Part shown: piece by piece, positions 36,606 through 44,355 of the stretch
How the letters are laid out: each line of letters begins with the position of its first letter
Position numbering within the stretch: the first letter of the stretch is position 1
Assembly (NCBI RefSeq): GCF_000373365.1
Contig: NZ_KB891208.1
Span: 186,001-250,000, forward strand
Origin: Parafrankia discariae
GTDB lineage: Bacteria; Actinomycetota; Actinomycetes; Frankiales; Frankiaceae
Direction: 5' to 3'
DNA: 64,000 nt
Notes under the pieces: model-generated
Seen by the model: only the letters and a program-made list of their open reading frames with translations
Database searches by the model: none
What the model was told of the DNA's origin: nothing
Made by a program: the position numbers and the translations under genes

Positions 36606-38660
36606 GTGCGGCTGCCCGACTTCCCGTGGGACCACCTGGTCTCGTACAAGGAGAAGGCGCGGTCGCATCCGTACGGGCTGGTGGACCTTTCGGTGGGTAC
36701 CCCGGTCGACGCGACGCCGGCGGTGGTGCGCCATGCCCTCGCCGGTGCCGCGGACTCTCCGGGGTACCCGCTCACCGCGGGTACACCTGATCTTCGCGAG
36801 GCCGCGGCCGGCTGGCTGGCCCGCCGGCTCGGCGTGCTGGTGGAACCGTCCGCGGTGCTGCCGGTGCTCGGCACCAAGGAGCTGGTCGCCCAGCTCCCCT
36901 CACAGCTCGGCCTGGAGCCCGGGGACCGCGTCTGGGTACCCACCCCGGCCTACCCGACCTACGAGGTCGGCGCGCTGCTCGCCCGCTGCGAGCCGGTCGT
37001 CGGCCCCGCCGAGGGCGTCGCCCTCGTCTGGCTCAACTCGCCCGGCAACCCGACCGGGCGCGTCCTGTCGGTGGACGAGATGCGCGCCGTGGTCACCTGG
37101 GCGCGCGAGCGCGGCGTGATCGTCGCCAGCGACGAGTGCTACATCGAGCTCGGCTGGGAGGCCCGCGCGGTCTCGGTGCTCCACCCGGACGTCTGCGGCG
37201 GCTCCCACGAGGGCCTGCTCGCCGTCCACTCGCTGTCCAAGCGCTCGAACCTCGCCGGGTACCGGGCCGGGTTCGTCACCGGTGACCCCGAGCTCGTCGA
37301 CGGGCTGCTCCAGCTCCGCAAGCACGCGGGGCTGATCATGCCGTCGCCGGTGCAGGCGGCGATGACGGCCGCGCTCGCCGACGACATGCACGTCGCCGAC
37401 CAGCGGGCCCGTTACGCCAACCGGCGGGCGGTGCTCGCCGCGGCGCTCGCCGTCGCCGGCTTCACGATCGATCACAGCGAGGCCGGTCTCTACCTGTGGG
37501 CCACCCGCGGCGAGGACTGCTGGGCCACGGTGGACGCGCTGTCCAGCGTCGGTGTCCTGGTCGCGCCGGGAAGCTTCTACGGCGAGTCCGGCCGGCGGCA
37601 CGTGCGGGTCGCGCTGACGGCCCCGGACGCGCAGATCGCCACCGTCCCGGAGCGGATGACCATGCTTCCCATGGTGGGCGTCCCGGGTGGTGCCCAGGCC
37701 ACGCCGGGCTGGGGCCAGCAGCCGGCCGGCTACCCGCCCGCCGGGCCGCCCGGCTACCCGCCCGGCCCCGCGGCGTCGGGGCCACACCCGGTGGGTGCGG
37801 GCCATGCCGGTGACCAGAACTGGTCCTCCGGCCGGCCGGCCGGATACGGAGCGGCTGAGCCGGCACGGGCGGATCAGGGCTCGGTCGGCTCGTTCGACCG
37901 GTACCGGGCGAGCCAGCCCGATCCGGGCGCCCGGGCGTCCCAGGAGTACCGCTCCACCCAGGATTTCAACTCGGCTCCGGACTACCGGCAGCCCGAGGAG
38001 TACCGGCAGCCCGAGGAGTACCGGCAGTCCCAGGACGGCCGGCAGCCCGGGGAGTACCGGCAGTCCGAGGAGCACCGGCAGCCGCAGGAGAGCCGGCAGG
38101 CTCAGGAGTACCGACAGCCGCAGGAGTACCGACAGCCGCAGGAGTACCGACAGCCCCACGAGACCGGGCCGGCCCGGGAACAGGGGCAGCCCCAGGACTT
38201 CCGGGGGGGCCGGGACGTCCGCTCGGGGCAGCCCGGAGATCCGTACCGGGATCCGCAGGGCGCCCACCGCCGGCCCTACTCCGGTGCCGGTGAGAACGCC
38301 GCCGGGCCGGGCGCGCTGCCGCCGTACCAGACCGGCCAGCTGCCCGTGCCCGGGTACCAGACGGGCCAGCTTCCGGTTCCGCCGTACGAGACCGGTCAGA
38401 CTCCGGTTCCGCCGTACGAGACCGGTCAGACTCCGGTTCCGCCGTACGAGACCGGTCAGCTTCCGGTTCCGCCGTACCAGACCGGGCAGCTGCCCGTCCC
38501 GCCGTACCAGACGGGTCAGCTTCCGGTTCCGCCGTACGAGACCGGTCAGCTTCCGGTTCCGCCGTACCAGACCGGGCAGCTGGCCGTCCCGCGGCCCGGT
38601 GGCGGCGAACCCGGGGACAGGAACTCGTCAGGCTGGGGCTCGGAGCCTGACGTCCGCTGA
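36606..38660 (+). CDS. dapC: Succinyldiaminopimelate transaminase with a long repeat tail
   Basis: PLP-dependent fold-type I aminotransferase of the succinylase branch of lysine/peptidoglycan diaminopimelate synthesis. Residues 1 to about 353 are a complete DapC: SVGTPVDATPAVVRHAL, NSPGNPTGRVLS, SDECYIELGW, SLSKRSNLAGYRAGF (Lys of SLSKRS holds PLP) and HVRVALTAPD at the end. Residues about 355-684 are an added disordered tail: Pro/Gly-rich, then ten six-residue YRQPQE-type repeats (460-519), then nine ten-residue PPYQTGQLPV-type repeats (572-661). The reading frame is continuous, with no frameshift. GTG at 36606 is the best start. Other DapC proteins I know end near residue 360-400. Confidence 0.92.
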   Translation: MRLPDFPWDHLVSYKEKARSHPYGLVDLSVGTPVDATPAVVRHALAGAADSPGYPLTAGTPDLREAAAGWLARRLGVLVEPSAVLPVLGTKELVAQLPSQLGLEPGDRVWVPTPAYPTYEVGALLARCEPVVGPAEGVALVWLNSPGNPTGRVLSVDEMRAVVTWARERGVIVASDECYIELGWEARAVSVLHPDVCGGSHEGLLAVHSLSKRSNLAGYRAGFVTGDPELVDGLLQLRKHAGLIMPSPVQAAMTAALADDMHVADQRARYANRRAVLAAALAVAGFTIDHSEAGLYLWATRGEDCWATVDALSSVGVLVAPGSFYGESGRRHVRVALTAPDAQIATVPERMTMLPMVGVPGGAQATPGWGQQPAGYPPAGPPGYPPGPAASGPHPVGAGHAGDQNWSSGRPAGYGAAEPARADQGSVGSFDRYRASQPDPGARASQEYRSTQDFNSAPDYRQPEEYRQPEEYRQSQDGRQPGEYRQSEEHRQPQESRQAQEYRQPQEYRQPQEYRQPHETGPAREQGQPQDFRGGRDVRSGQPGDPYRDPQGAHRRPYSGAGENAAGPGALPPYQTGQLPVPGYQTGQLPVPPYETGQTPVPPYETGQTPVPPYETGQLPVPPYQTGQLPVPPYQTGQLPVPPYETGQLPVPPYQTGQLAVPRPGGGEPGDRNSSGWGSEPDVR
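37983..38162 (+). repeat. 18-bp coding tandem repeat in dapC
   Basis: Ten units of 18 bp encode variants of Y-R-Q-P-Q/E-E (also YRQSQD, GRQPGE, HRQPQE, SRQAQE). The last three units are nearly identical at DNA level, pointing to recent expansion. Confidence 0.92.
38319..38588 (+). repeat. 30-bp coding tandem repeat in dapC
   Basis: Nine 30-bp units encode P-P-Y-Q/E-T-G-Q-L/T-P-V. Units three and four are almost identical DNA. Any change in unit number keeps the frame. Confidence 0.95.
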
Positions 38661-38710
38661 CCCTCCCGGCCGCGAGCGCCGTTCACCCCGAGACCCGTAG
38701 GGTCTTATCC

Positions 38711-39592
38711 GTGAGCAGCGTGAGCGGAGCAAACCCCAGCCCATCGGACGCGGGTGTCACGTCCGGCGAAGTCGCGTCTCCCCTGGACCGGGCCATCGAC
38801 GACCTGTGGGAGCGTCGCGGTGAGCTGACGCCGGAGGACACCCAGGCCCGCAAGGTCATCGTGGGCGCGGTCGACGCGATCGACGCCGGCGAGGCCCGGG
38901 TCGCCCAGGTCGCCGCGGACGGCCGGGTCGCCGTCGACGAGCGGGCCAAGCGGGCGATCCTGCTGTCGTTCAAGGTCCTGCCGATGGTCGAGTCGGCCGC
39001 CGGCGACTTCCACTTCCACGACCGCGTCCCGCTCAAGACCCGGTTCGACGGCGTGCGGGTGGTGCCGGGCGCGATCGTCCGCTGGGGTGCCCACGTCGAG
39101 CCCGGTGCGGTGCTCATGCCCAGCTACACCAACATCGGCGGCTACGTCGGCGCCGGGACCCTCGTCGACACCTGGGCGACGGTCGGCTCGTGCGCCCAGG
39201 TCGGGCGCAACGTCCACCTCTCCGGCGGGGTCGGCCTGGGCGGCGTGCTCGAGCCGCCGAGCGCGGTGCCGGTCGTCGTCGAGGACGACGCGTTCGTCGG
39301 CAGCCGCTGCATGGTGGTCGAGGGCGCCCGGGTCCGGCGCGGCGCGAAGCTCGGCGCCGGGGCGATCCTGACGGCGTCCACCCACGTCTTCGACGCGGTG
39401 ACGGGGGAGGAGTACCCGCGCGGGGAGATCCCGGAGCGCGCGGTGGCCGTCGGTTCCAGCCGGGTCCGCTCCTTCCCGGCCGGCGAGTTCGCCATGCCCT
39501 GCATCCTCGTCCTGCGCACCCTGGACGAGGGCGAGATCCACGACAAGCTCGCGCTGAACGACATCCTGCGTGAGCACGGCGTGGCCTCCTGA
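38711..39592 (+). CDS. dapD: Tetrahydrodipicolinate N-succinyltransferase
   Basis: 293-aa trimeric left-handed beta-helix acyltransferase that succinylates tetrahydrodipicolinate, the step before DapC. The hexapeptide-repeat core runs from [51 protein letters not shown] to [21 protein letters not shown]. It is the actinobacterial DapD type, with an N-terminal helical domain. GTG start at 38711; a stem of similar sequence to promoters is not evident. dapE begins 5 bases after its stop. Confidence 0.93.
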   Translation: MSSVSGANPSPSDAGVTSGEVASPLDRAIDDLWERRGELTPEDTQARKVIVGAVDAIDAGEARVAQVAADGRVAVDERAKRAILLSFKVLPMVESAAGDFHFHDRVPLKTRFDGVRVVPGAIVRWGAHVEPGAVLMPSYTNIGGYVGAGTLVDTWATVGSCAQVGRNVHLSGGVGLGGVLEPPSAVPVVVEDDAFVGSRCMVVEGARVRRGAKLGAGAILTASTHVFDAVTGEEYPRGEIPERAVAVGSSRVRSFPAGEFAMPCILVLRTLDEGEIHDKLALNDILREHGVAS

Positions 39593-39597
39593 CCGTC

Positions 39598-40704
39598 ATG
39601 AGTCTCGATCTGGCGCTGCCCGTCGGTGATCTGACGCGTGCCCTCGTGGACGTGCCGTCGGTCAGCGGCGACGAGGGCACGCTCGCCACGGCCGTCGAGG
39701 AGGCGCTGCGTTCCCTCGGCGGCCTGGAGATCCTGCGCGACGGCGACGCGGTGCTCGCGCGGACCGGCCACGGCCTGCCCACCCGGGTGCTGCTGGCCGG
39801 TCACCTGGACACGGTGCCGATCGCCGACAACCTCCCGGCCCGCCTCGACGGCTCCCGCCTGTACGGCTGCGGGACGTCCGACATGAAGGCCGGGGTGGCC
39901 GTGATGCTGCGCCTGGCGGCGCTCCTCGGCACCCCCGCGCCGGCGCCGGTCTCGGGGGCGGGGGCGGTCGCGCGGCACGACGTCACCTGGGTCTTCTACG
40001 ACAACGAGGAGGTCGGGGCCGCCCGTAACGGGCTGCGCCGGCTCGCCGAGCGGCACCGCGACTGGCTCCAGGCGGATCTGGCGATCCTCATGGAGCCCAC
40101 CTCCGGCGAGATCGAGGCGGGCTGCCAGGGCACGCTGCGGGTGGTGGCCACCGTGCCGGGCCGCCGCGCGCACTCGGCCCGCTCCTGGCTCGGGGAGAAC
40201 GCCATCCACCAGGCCGGGGAGCTGCTGACCCGGCTGGCGCGCTACCGGCCGCGGTCCGTCACGCTGGACGGCTGCACCTACCGGGAGGGCCTCTCGGCGG
40301 TCCGGATCGACGGTGGCGTGGCCGGCAACGTGATCCCGGACAGCTGCCGGGTCACGGTGAACTTCCGCTTCGCCCCCGACCGGGACCCGAAGGCCGCGCT
40401 GGCGCACGTGACCGAGGTACTGGACGGCTACGACCTGGTGCTCGACGACTCCGCCGGCGGGGCCCCGCCGGGGCTGGCCGCCCCGGCCGCGGCGGCCTTC
40501 GTGGCGGCGACCGGGCGGGCCCCGGTGGCCAAGTACGGGTGGACCGACGTGGCACGGTTCGCCGAGCTGGGCATTCCGGCGCTCAACTACGGTCCCGGCG
40601 ACCCGAACCTGGCGCACACCCGCGACGAGTACGTCGAGGTGGCGGTGATCGAGGAGACGGAGCGCGTGCTCGGCTCCTACCTGACCGGCCCGCGCACGCC
40701 CTGA
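39598..40704 (+). CDS. dapE: Succinyl-diaminopimelate desuccinylase
   Basis: 368-aa M20 metallohydrolase that frees LL-diaminopimelate from its succinyl derivative, completing the branch with DapD and DapC. Metal and catalytic motifs: [14 protein letters not shown] (His, Asp), [15 protein letters not shown] (bridging Asp), [13 protein letters not shown] (catalytic Glu), [13 protein letters not shown], and the C-terminal [20 protein letters not shown] histidine. The ATG at 39598 lies five bases past dapD, so the two are probably one operon. Confidence 0.94.
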   Translation: MSLDLALPVGDLTRALVDVPSVSGDEGTLATAVEEALRSLGGLEILRDGDAVLARTGHGLPTRVLLAGHLDTVPIADNLPARLDGSRLYGCGTSDMKAGVAVMLRLAALLGTPAPAPVSGAGAVARHDVTWVFYDNEEVGAARNGLRRLAERHRDWLQADLAILMEPTSGEIEAGCQGTLRVVATVPGRRAHSARSWLGENAIHQAGELLTRLARYRPRSVTLDGCTYREGLSAVRIDGGVAGNVIPDSCRVTVNFRFAPDRDPKAALAHVTEVLDGYDLVLDDSAGGAPPGLAAPAAAAFVAATGRAPVAKYGWTDVARFAELGIPALNYGPGDPNLAHTRDEYVEVAVIEETERVLGSYLTGPRTP

Positions 40705-40742
40705 GCTTCTGGCACCCGGGCGGATCTGCGTATGGTGCGGAC

Positions 40743-41708
40743 GTGACTCGGTCCGCCTACCCTGATCCGCCGGGCGGCGGATCGACATCCCAGCCGATCG
40801 TTCCCGCGGCGGCGGAGCCCGTTCCCGGCCCGGGGCCCGTTCCCGCCGTGGAGCCCGCTCCCGAAGCGGGGCCCGTTCCCGCCATGTCCAGGCGGACCAG
40901 GCGGGGCGGCGGGCCGCCGCCCGAACAGCGCCGCGGCCCGGTCACCGCGCGCCGTGGGCAGGTGCAGCGTTCCACCACGGACCAGCGCCTGCTCGACACC
41001 CGCAGCCCGGCCTCGTTCATCCACAACGACCCGTGGCGGGTCCTGCGCATCCAGAGCGAGTTCGTCGAGGGCTTCGGGCTGCTGGCGGACCTGCCCCCGG
41101 CGGTCACGGTCTTCGGCTCGGCGCGGGTCGGCCGGGACGAACCCGAGTACGAGCTCGGGCGCCGGCTCGGCGCCGCGCTGGTCGACGCCGGCTACGCGGT
41201 GATCACTGGTGGCGGGCCGGGCGCGATGGAGGCGGTCAACCGGGGGGCGCAGGAGGCCGGCGGGCTCTCGGTCGGCCTCGGCATCGAGCTGCCCTTCGAG
41301 CAGGACCTCAACGACTGGGTCGACCTGGGCGTCAGCTTCCGGTACTTCTTCGTCCGCAAGACGATGTTCGTGAAGTACGCCGAGGCCTTCGTCATCATGC
41401 CAGGCGGGTTCGGCACCCTCGACGAGTTCTTCGAGGCCCTCACCCTGCTGCAGACGGGCAAGGTGACCCGGTTCCCGGTCGTGCTCATGGGCACCGCCTA
41501 CTGGTCGGGCCTGCTGGACTGGCTGCGCTCGACCGTCCTCGGCTCCGCCCGGATCAAGCCGGGTGACCTCGACCTGGTGACCCTGACCGACGACGTCGAC
41601 GAGGCGGTGCGCCTGATCCTCGAAGGGACCGGCCGCGCCGACGAGGCGGGTGGGACCGCCACCGAGGGCGGCGGGACGACGGACCCGGTGGGTGGGGCGC
41701 CCGCGTGA
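40743..41708 (+). CDS. LOG family protein, TIGR00730 type
   Basis: 321-aa Rossmann-fold protein. The LOG active-site motif PGGFGTLDEFFE lies in IMPGGFGTLDEFFEALTLLQTGK, with FGSARVGRDE and VITGGGPGAMEAVNRGA earlier. LOG proteins hydrolyse nucleoside 5'-monophosphates, including cytokinin ribotides, to free base and ribose 5-phosphate. An N-terminal Pro/Ala-rich stretch (about 60 residues with PVPxxxP repeats) and a Gly/Thr-rich tail flank the domain. GTG start at 40743; its stop overlaps the next LOG gene as GTGA. Confidence 0.9.
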   Translation: MTRSAYPDPPGGGSTSQPIVPAAAEPVPGPGPVPAVEPAPEAGPVPAMSRRTRRGGGPPPEQRRGPVTARRGQVQRSTTDQRLLDTRSPASFIHNDPWRVLRIQSEFVEGFGLLADLPPAVTVFGSARVGRDEPEYELGRRLGAALVDAGYAVITGGGPGAMEAVNRGAQEAGGLSVGLGIELPFEQDLNDWVDLGVSFRYFFVRKTMFVKYAEAFVIMPGGFGTLDEFFEALTLLQTGKVTRFPVVLMGTAYWSGLLDWLRSTVLGSARIKPGDLDLVTLTDDVDEAVRLILEGTGRADEAGGTATEGGGTTDPVGGAPA

Positions 41709-42289
41709 ACGTCTGTGTCTACTGCGCGTCCTCGGATCACATCGACCCCTCGTTCGTGCTGCTGGCCGCCGAGGTCGGCACGGAACTCGCCCGGCGCGGG
41801 CACGTGCTGGTCTCGGGCGGCGGCTCGGTCTCGTGTATGGGCTCCCTCGCCCGGGCCGCGCGGGCCGGCGGCGCGCACACGGTCGGCGTGATCCCCACGG
41901 TGCTGCTGGCGATGGAGGTCGGGGACACCGACTCCGACGAACTGGTCGTCACCACCACGATGCGTGAGCGCAAGGCCGTCATGGACGACCGCGCCGACGG
42001 GTTCCTGACCCTGCCGGGCGGGCTCGGCACCCTCGAGGAGCTCCTCGAGATCTGGGTGGCCGCGGTGCTCGGCCTGCACGCCAAGCCGGTCGTCGTCCTC
42101 GATCACGACGGTGTGTACGCGCACCTGCGTCTGCTCGTCGAGGACCTGGTGGGCCGCGGCTTCGTCCGCCCGCGGGCCCGCGACACCCTGATCTGGGCGA
42201 CCAGCGTGGCCGAGGCCTTCGACATCCTCGAGGCGGGCGGCGTCGCCCCCCGGGTGCCCACCCAGGGTGAGGTCGCCGAAGGCGAGTGA
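41705..42289 (+). CDS. Second LOG family protein (cytokinin ribotide phosphoribohydrolase-like)
   Basis: 194-aa compact LOG protein, close in form to plant and actinobacterial LOG enzymes: VCVYCASSDHIDPSFVLLAAEVG, VLVSGGGSVSCMGSLARAA, GVIPTVLLAMEV, TTTMRERKAVM and LTLPGGLGTLEELLEIW, with catalytic Arg and Glu in place. The GTG at 41705 overlaps the first LOG gene by four bases, so the pair is translationally coupled. Its N-terminus is short and typical, unlike the first copy. Confidence 0.92.
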   Translation: MNVCVYCASSDHIDPSFVLLAAEVGTELARRGHVLVSGGGSVSCMGSLARAARAGGAHTVGVIPTVLLAMEVGDTDSDELVVTTTMRERKAVMDDRADGFLTLPGGLGTLEELLEIWVAAVLGLHAKPVVVLDHDGVYAHLRLLVEDLVGRGFVRPRARDTLIWATSVAEAFDILEAGGVAPRVPTQGEVAEGE

Positions 42290-42352
42290 CCGCCCCGCAC
42301 CGCCGCCGCGCCGCTCCGGCACGGGGGCACCGTGGTGGTCGGTCCGGCCGGG

Positions 42353-43330
42353 TCAGACCACGCCGCGGCGCGCGATCCGCAGATCGACGTCCCCGCGCAG
42401 CGCGGAGACCATCCGCAGCGTGCGCCAGGTGGCGGCGACCTGGTGCGCGCGGAAGACCCGGGCGCCCAGCCAGGCCGCCACGGAGGTCGCCGCGAGTGTG
42501 CCCTCCAGCCGCTCGTCCACGGGGGCGTCGAGGACCTCGCCGACGAAGTCCTTGTTGGACATCGCGACCAGCACCGGCCACCCGGTCGCGACCAGCTCCG
42601 GCAGGCGGCGGGTCGACTCCAGCGAGTGCCGGCTGTTCTTGCCGAAGTCGTGCCCGGGGTCGATGAGCACCCCGTCGGCCCGGGCGCCCAGCGACACCGC
42701 CCGCTCGGCCAGCGCCGTCGTCGTCGCGGCGATGTCGGCGACGACGTCGGCGTAGGCGATCCGGTGCGGGCGGGTCCGCGGCGGCAGGTGGCCGGCGTGG
42801 GTGCAGACCAGCCCGGTGCCGAACTCGGCGGCGACCTCGGCCAGCTTCGGGTCGACCCCGCCCCAGGCGTCGTTGAGCAGGTCGGCGCCCTCACCGGCCA
42901 CCACCCGCCCGACCTCGGCGCGCCAGGTGTCGACGCTGATCACGACCTCCGGGTGGCGGGCCCGCACCGCCGCGACGAACCCGCCGACCCGGCGTAGTTC
43001 CTCGGCGGCGTCGACCTCCTCGCCCGGGGCCGCCTTGACCCCGCCGATGTCGATGATCCCGGCTCCGGCGTCCACCGCCGCGTCGGCGGCGGCGAGCGCC
43101 TCGGCCTCGCCGTAGGTGGCCCCGCGGTCGAAGAAGGAGTCCGGAGTGCGGTTGACGATCGCCATCACGACGAGCTCGGACGGCGCGAACACCCGCGTGC
43201 CCAGGCGCAGCGGCCGCGCCGGCACCGTCCCGGCCGCCGGGCCGGGCGCGTCGGCCGGGCGGGGCTCGCCGGCCGGGCCGGGCGCGTCGGTCGGGCGGGG
43301 CTCGCTGGTCGGGAAGGCGTCGGCGGACAC
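42353..43330 (-). CDS. Dihydropteroate synthase family protein, FolP2-like
   Basis: 325-aa TIM-barrel protein with DHPS landmarks: MAIVNRTPDSFFDRGATYG, GAGIIDIGGVKAAPGEEVDAAEELRRVGGFV, VISVDTWRAEV, LLNDAWGG and LIDPGHDFGKNSRHSLESTRRL. The sequence VKAAPGEEV where DHPS normally has STRPG(A/S)xxV, and the LOG/DivIVA/DUF3117 neighbourhood, match mycobacterial FolP2. That protein has been reported not to act as a dihydropteroate synthase. The N-terminal about 45 residues include duplicated PTDAPGPAGEPRPADAPGP. GTG start at 43330; convergent with the LOG gene. Confidence 0.85.
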   Translation of the reverse strand: MSADAFPTSEPRPTDAPGPAGEPRPADAPGPAAGTVPARPLRLGTRVFAPSELVVMAIVNRTPDSFFDRGATYGEAEALAAADAAVDAGAGIIDIGGVKAAPGEEVDAAEELRRVGGFVAAVRARHPEVVISVDTWRAEVGRVVAGEGADLLNDAWGGVDPKLAEVAAEFGTGLVCTHAGHLPPRTRPHRIAYADVVADIAATTTALAERAVSLGARADGVLIDPGHDFGKNSRHSLESTRRLPELVATGWPVLVAMSNKDFVGEVLDAPVDERLEGTLAATSVAAWLGARVFRAHQVAATWRTLRMVSALRGDVDLRIARRGVV

Positions 43331-43425
43331 CCCGCAACCCTGCCAGAGACCGCGGGCCGGCGGGATCGACCCGGGGCCGCCGGGTGGGTCCGCCCGGCCC
43401 ACCCGGGCATGGCACGATCGACGTC

Positions 43426-43950
43426 GTGGTGCTCGCAGTGGAGATCGTGCTCGTCGCGGTGGTCGTCTTCGTCGTCGCCGCGCTGGCCGTCGGCCGGTTC
43501 GACCGGATGGCACCGGCCGTGCCCGACGGGCCGCACACCGGCCTCGGCGCGCGTTCCGTGGTGGCCGACGACGTGGCGGACGTCCGGTTCGGCATGGCGG
43601 CCCGCGGCTACCGGATGGCCGAGGTCGACGCCGTCCTGGCCCGGCTCGCCTACGAGATCGCCTGGCGTGACGAGGAACTCGCCCGCCGGGACGACGAGCT
43701 CGTCCGGCTCGCGGAGTTCGCGCATCTCGGCGTGGCCGCCAACGCCAACGGCTACACCGACGCCGGGGTGGACCCCGGGGTCGACGTCGACCCCGAAGCC
43801 GACACCGACACCGACGCCGGGCCGGAGAAGCCTGATCCGGAGCCGCTTGATCCGGAGCGGCCGGATGCCAACGGGGGGGACACACGCGGCCCCGCGGCCT
43901 CGACGTCCGAGCGAGAGGCCTCGGCGCCCGGGGAAAACGAGCTTGGGTAA
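43426..43950 (+). CDS. DivIVA-domain membrane-anchored protein (Rv1209-like)
   Basis: 174-aa protein: one N-terminal helix (VLAVEIVLVAVVVFVVAALAVG), then VADDVADVRFGMAARGYRMAEVDAVLARLAYEIAWRDEELARRDDEL, a DivIVA-type motif leading into a short coiled coil, then an acidic Asp/Pro/Glu-rich disordered tail. DivIVA motifs usually target proteins to membranes at sites of wall growth. Start is one of several GTGs at 43426-43438. It is divergent from the folP2-like gene, as in mycobacteria. Confidence 0.82.
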   Translation: MVLAVEIVLVAVVVFVVAALAVGRFDRMAPAVPDGPHTGLGARSVVADDVADVRFGMAARGYRMAEVDAVLARLAYEIAWRDEELARRDDELVRLAEFAHLGVAANANGYTDAGVDPGVDVDPEADTDTDAGPEKPDPEPLDPERPDANGGDTRGPAASTSEREASAPGENELG

Positions 43951-44058
43951 CCGTAGTGAATCACACCAGAGTCCCTCGTTCGGAGCCGCCGGAGCCCCTC
44001 TGTGGCCACCGAAGCCACTACCTCTCCGTGACCGTTGTGATTCCCCGCAGGGACGTGT

Positions 44059-44088
44059 TTCGGTTTGCGGGCCGGTCTCCGGGATAAT
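44059..44088 (+). promoter_or_regulatory. Possible promoter of the DUF3117 gene
   Basis: GATAAT (44083-44088) is a good -10 box in a GC-rich region, with TTCGGT (44059-44064) 18 bases upstream as a weak -35. The start codon lies about 40 bases further on. Confidence 0.4.
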
Positions 44089-44129
44089 CGTCGTCAGACG
44101 CAGGTCCGACGGCAGGAAGAGGTGCACCG

Positions 44130-44297
44130 ATGGCGGCCATGAAGCCGCGGACGGGTGACGGTCCGCTCGAGGTCACCAAGGAGGGGCGCGGCATCGTCAT
44201 GCGCGTCCCGCTCGAAGGGGGCGGCCGACTCGTCGTCGAACTCACAGCCGACGAGGCGAGTGCGCTGGGAGACGCTCTCAAGATCGCGGTCGGTTAG
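44130..44297 (+). CDS. DUF3117 small conserved protein
   Basis: 55-aa protein beginning MAAMKPRTGDGPLEVTKEG and containing GIVMRVPLEGGGRLVVELTADEASALGDAL, the recognisable DUF3117 sequence found almost throughout actinobacteria (Rv1211 in M. tuberculosis). Function unknown. The ATG at 44130 has AGGAAGAGG about 9 bases upstream. It lies between the DivIVA-domain gene and pepA. Confidence 0.92.
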   Translation: MAAMKPRTGDGPLEVTKEGRGIVMRVPLEGGGRLVVELTADEASALGDALKIAVG

Positions 44298-44355
44298 GCT
44301 CGGTGGTCACCTACCCCCGGCCCGGCGGGCGAGCCCGTGGGGCGGAGCCGTCCGC

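Noticed and set aside
36900-38267. 455-aa minus-strand frame with LPVLLGLPVL repeats
   Set aside because: Antisense reading of the dapC repeat tail.
44018-44281. 87-aa minus-strand frame
   Set aside because: Antisense to the DUF3117 gene, which has clear family sequence and a ribosome site.
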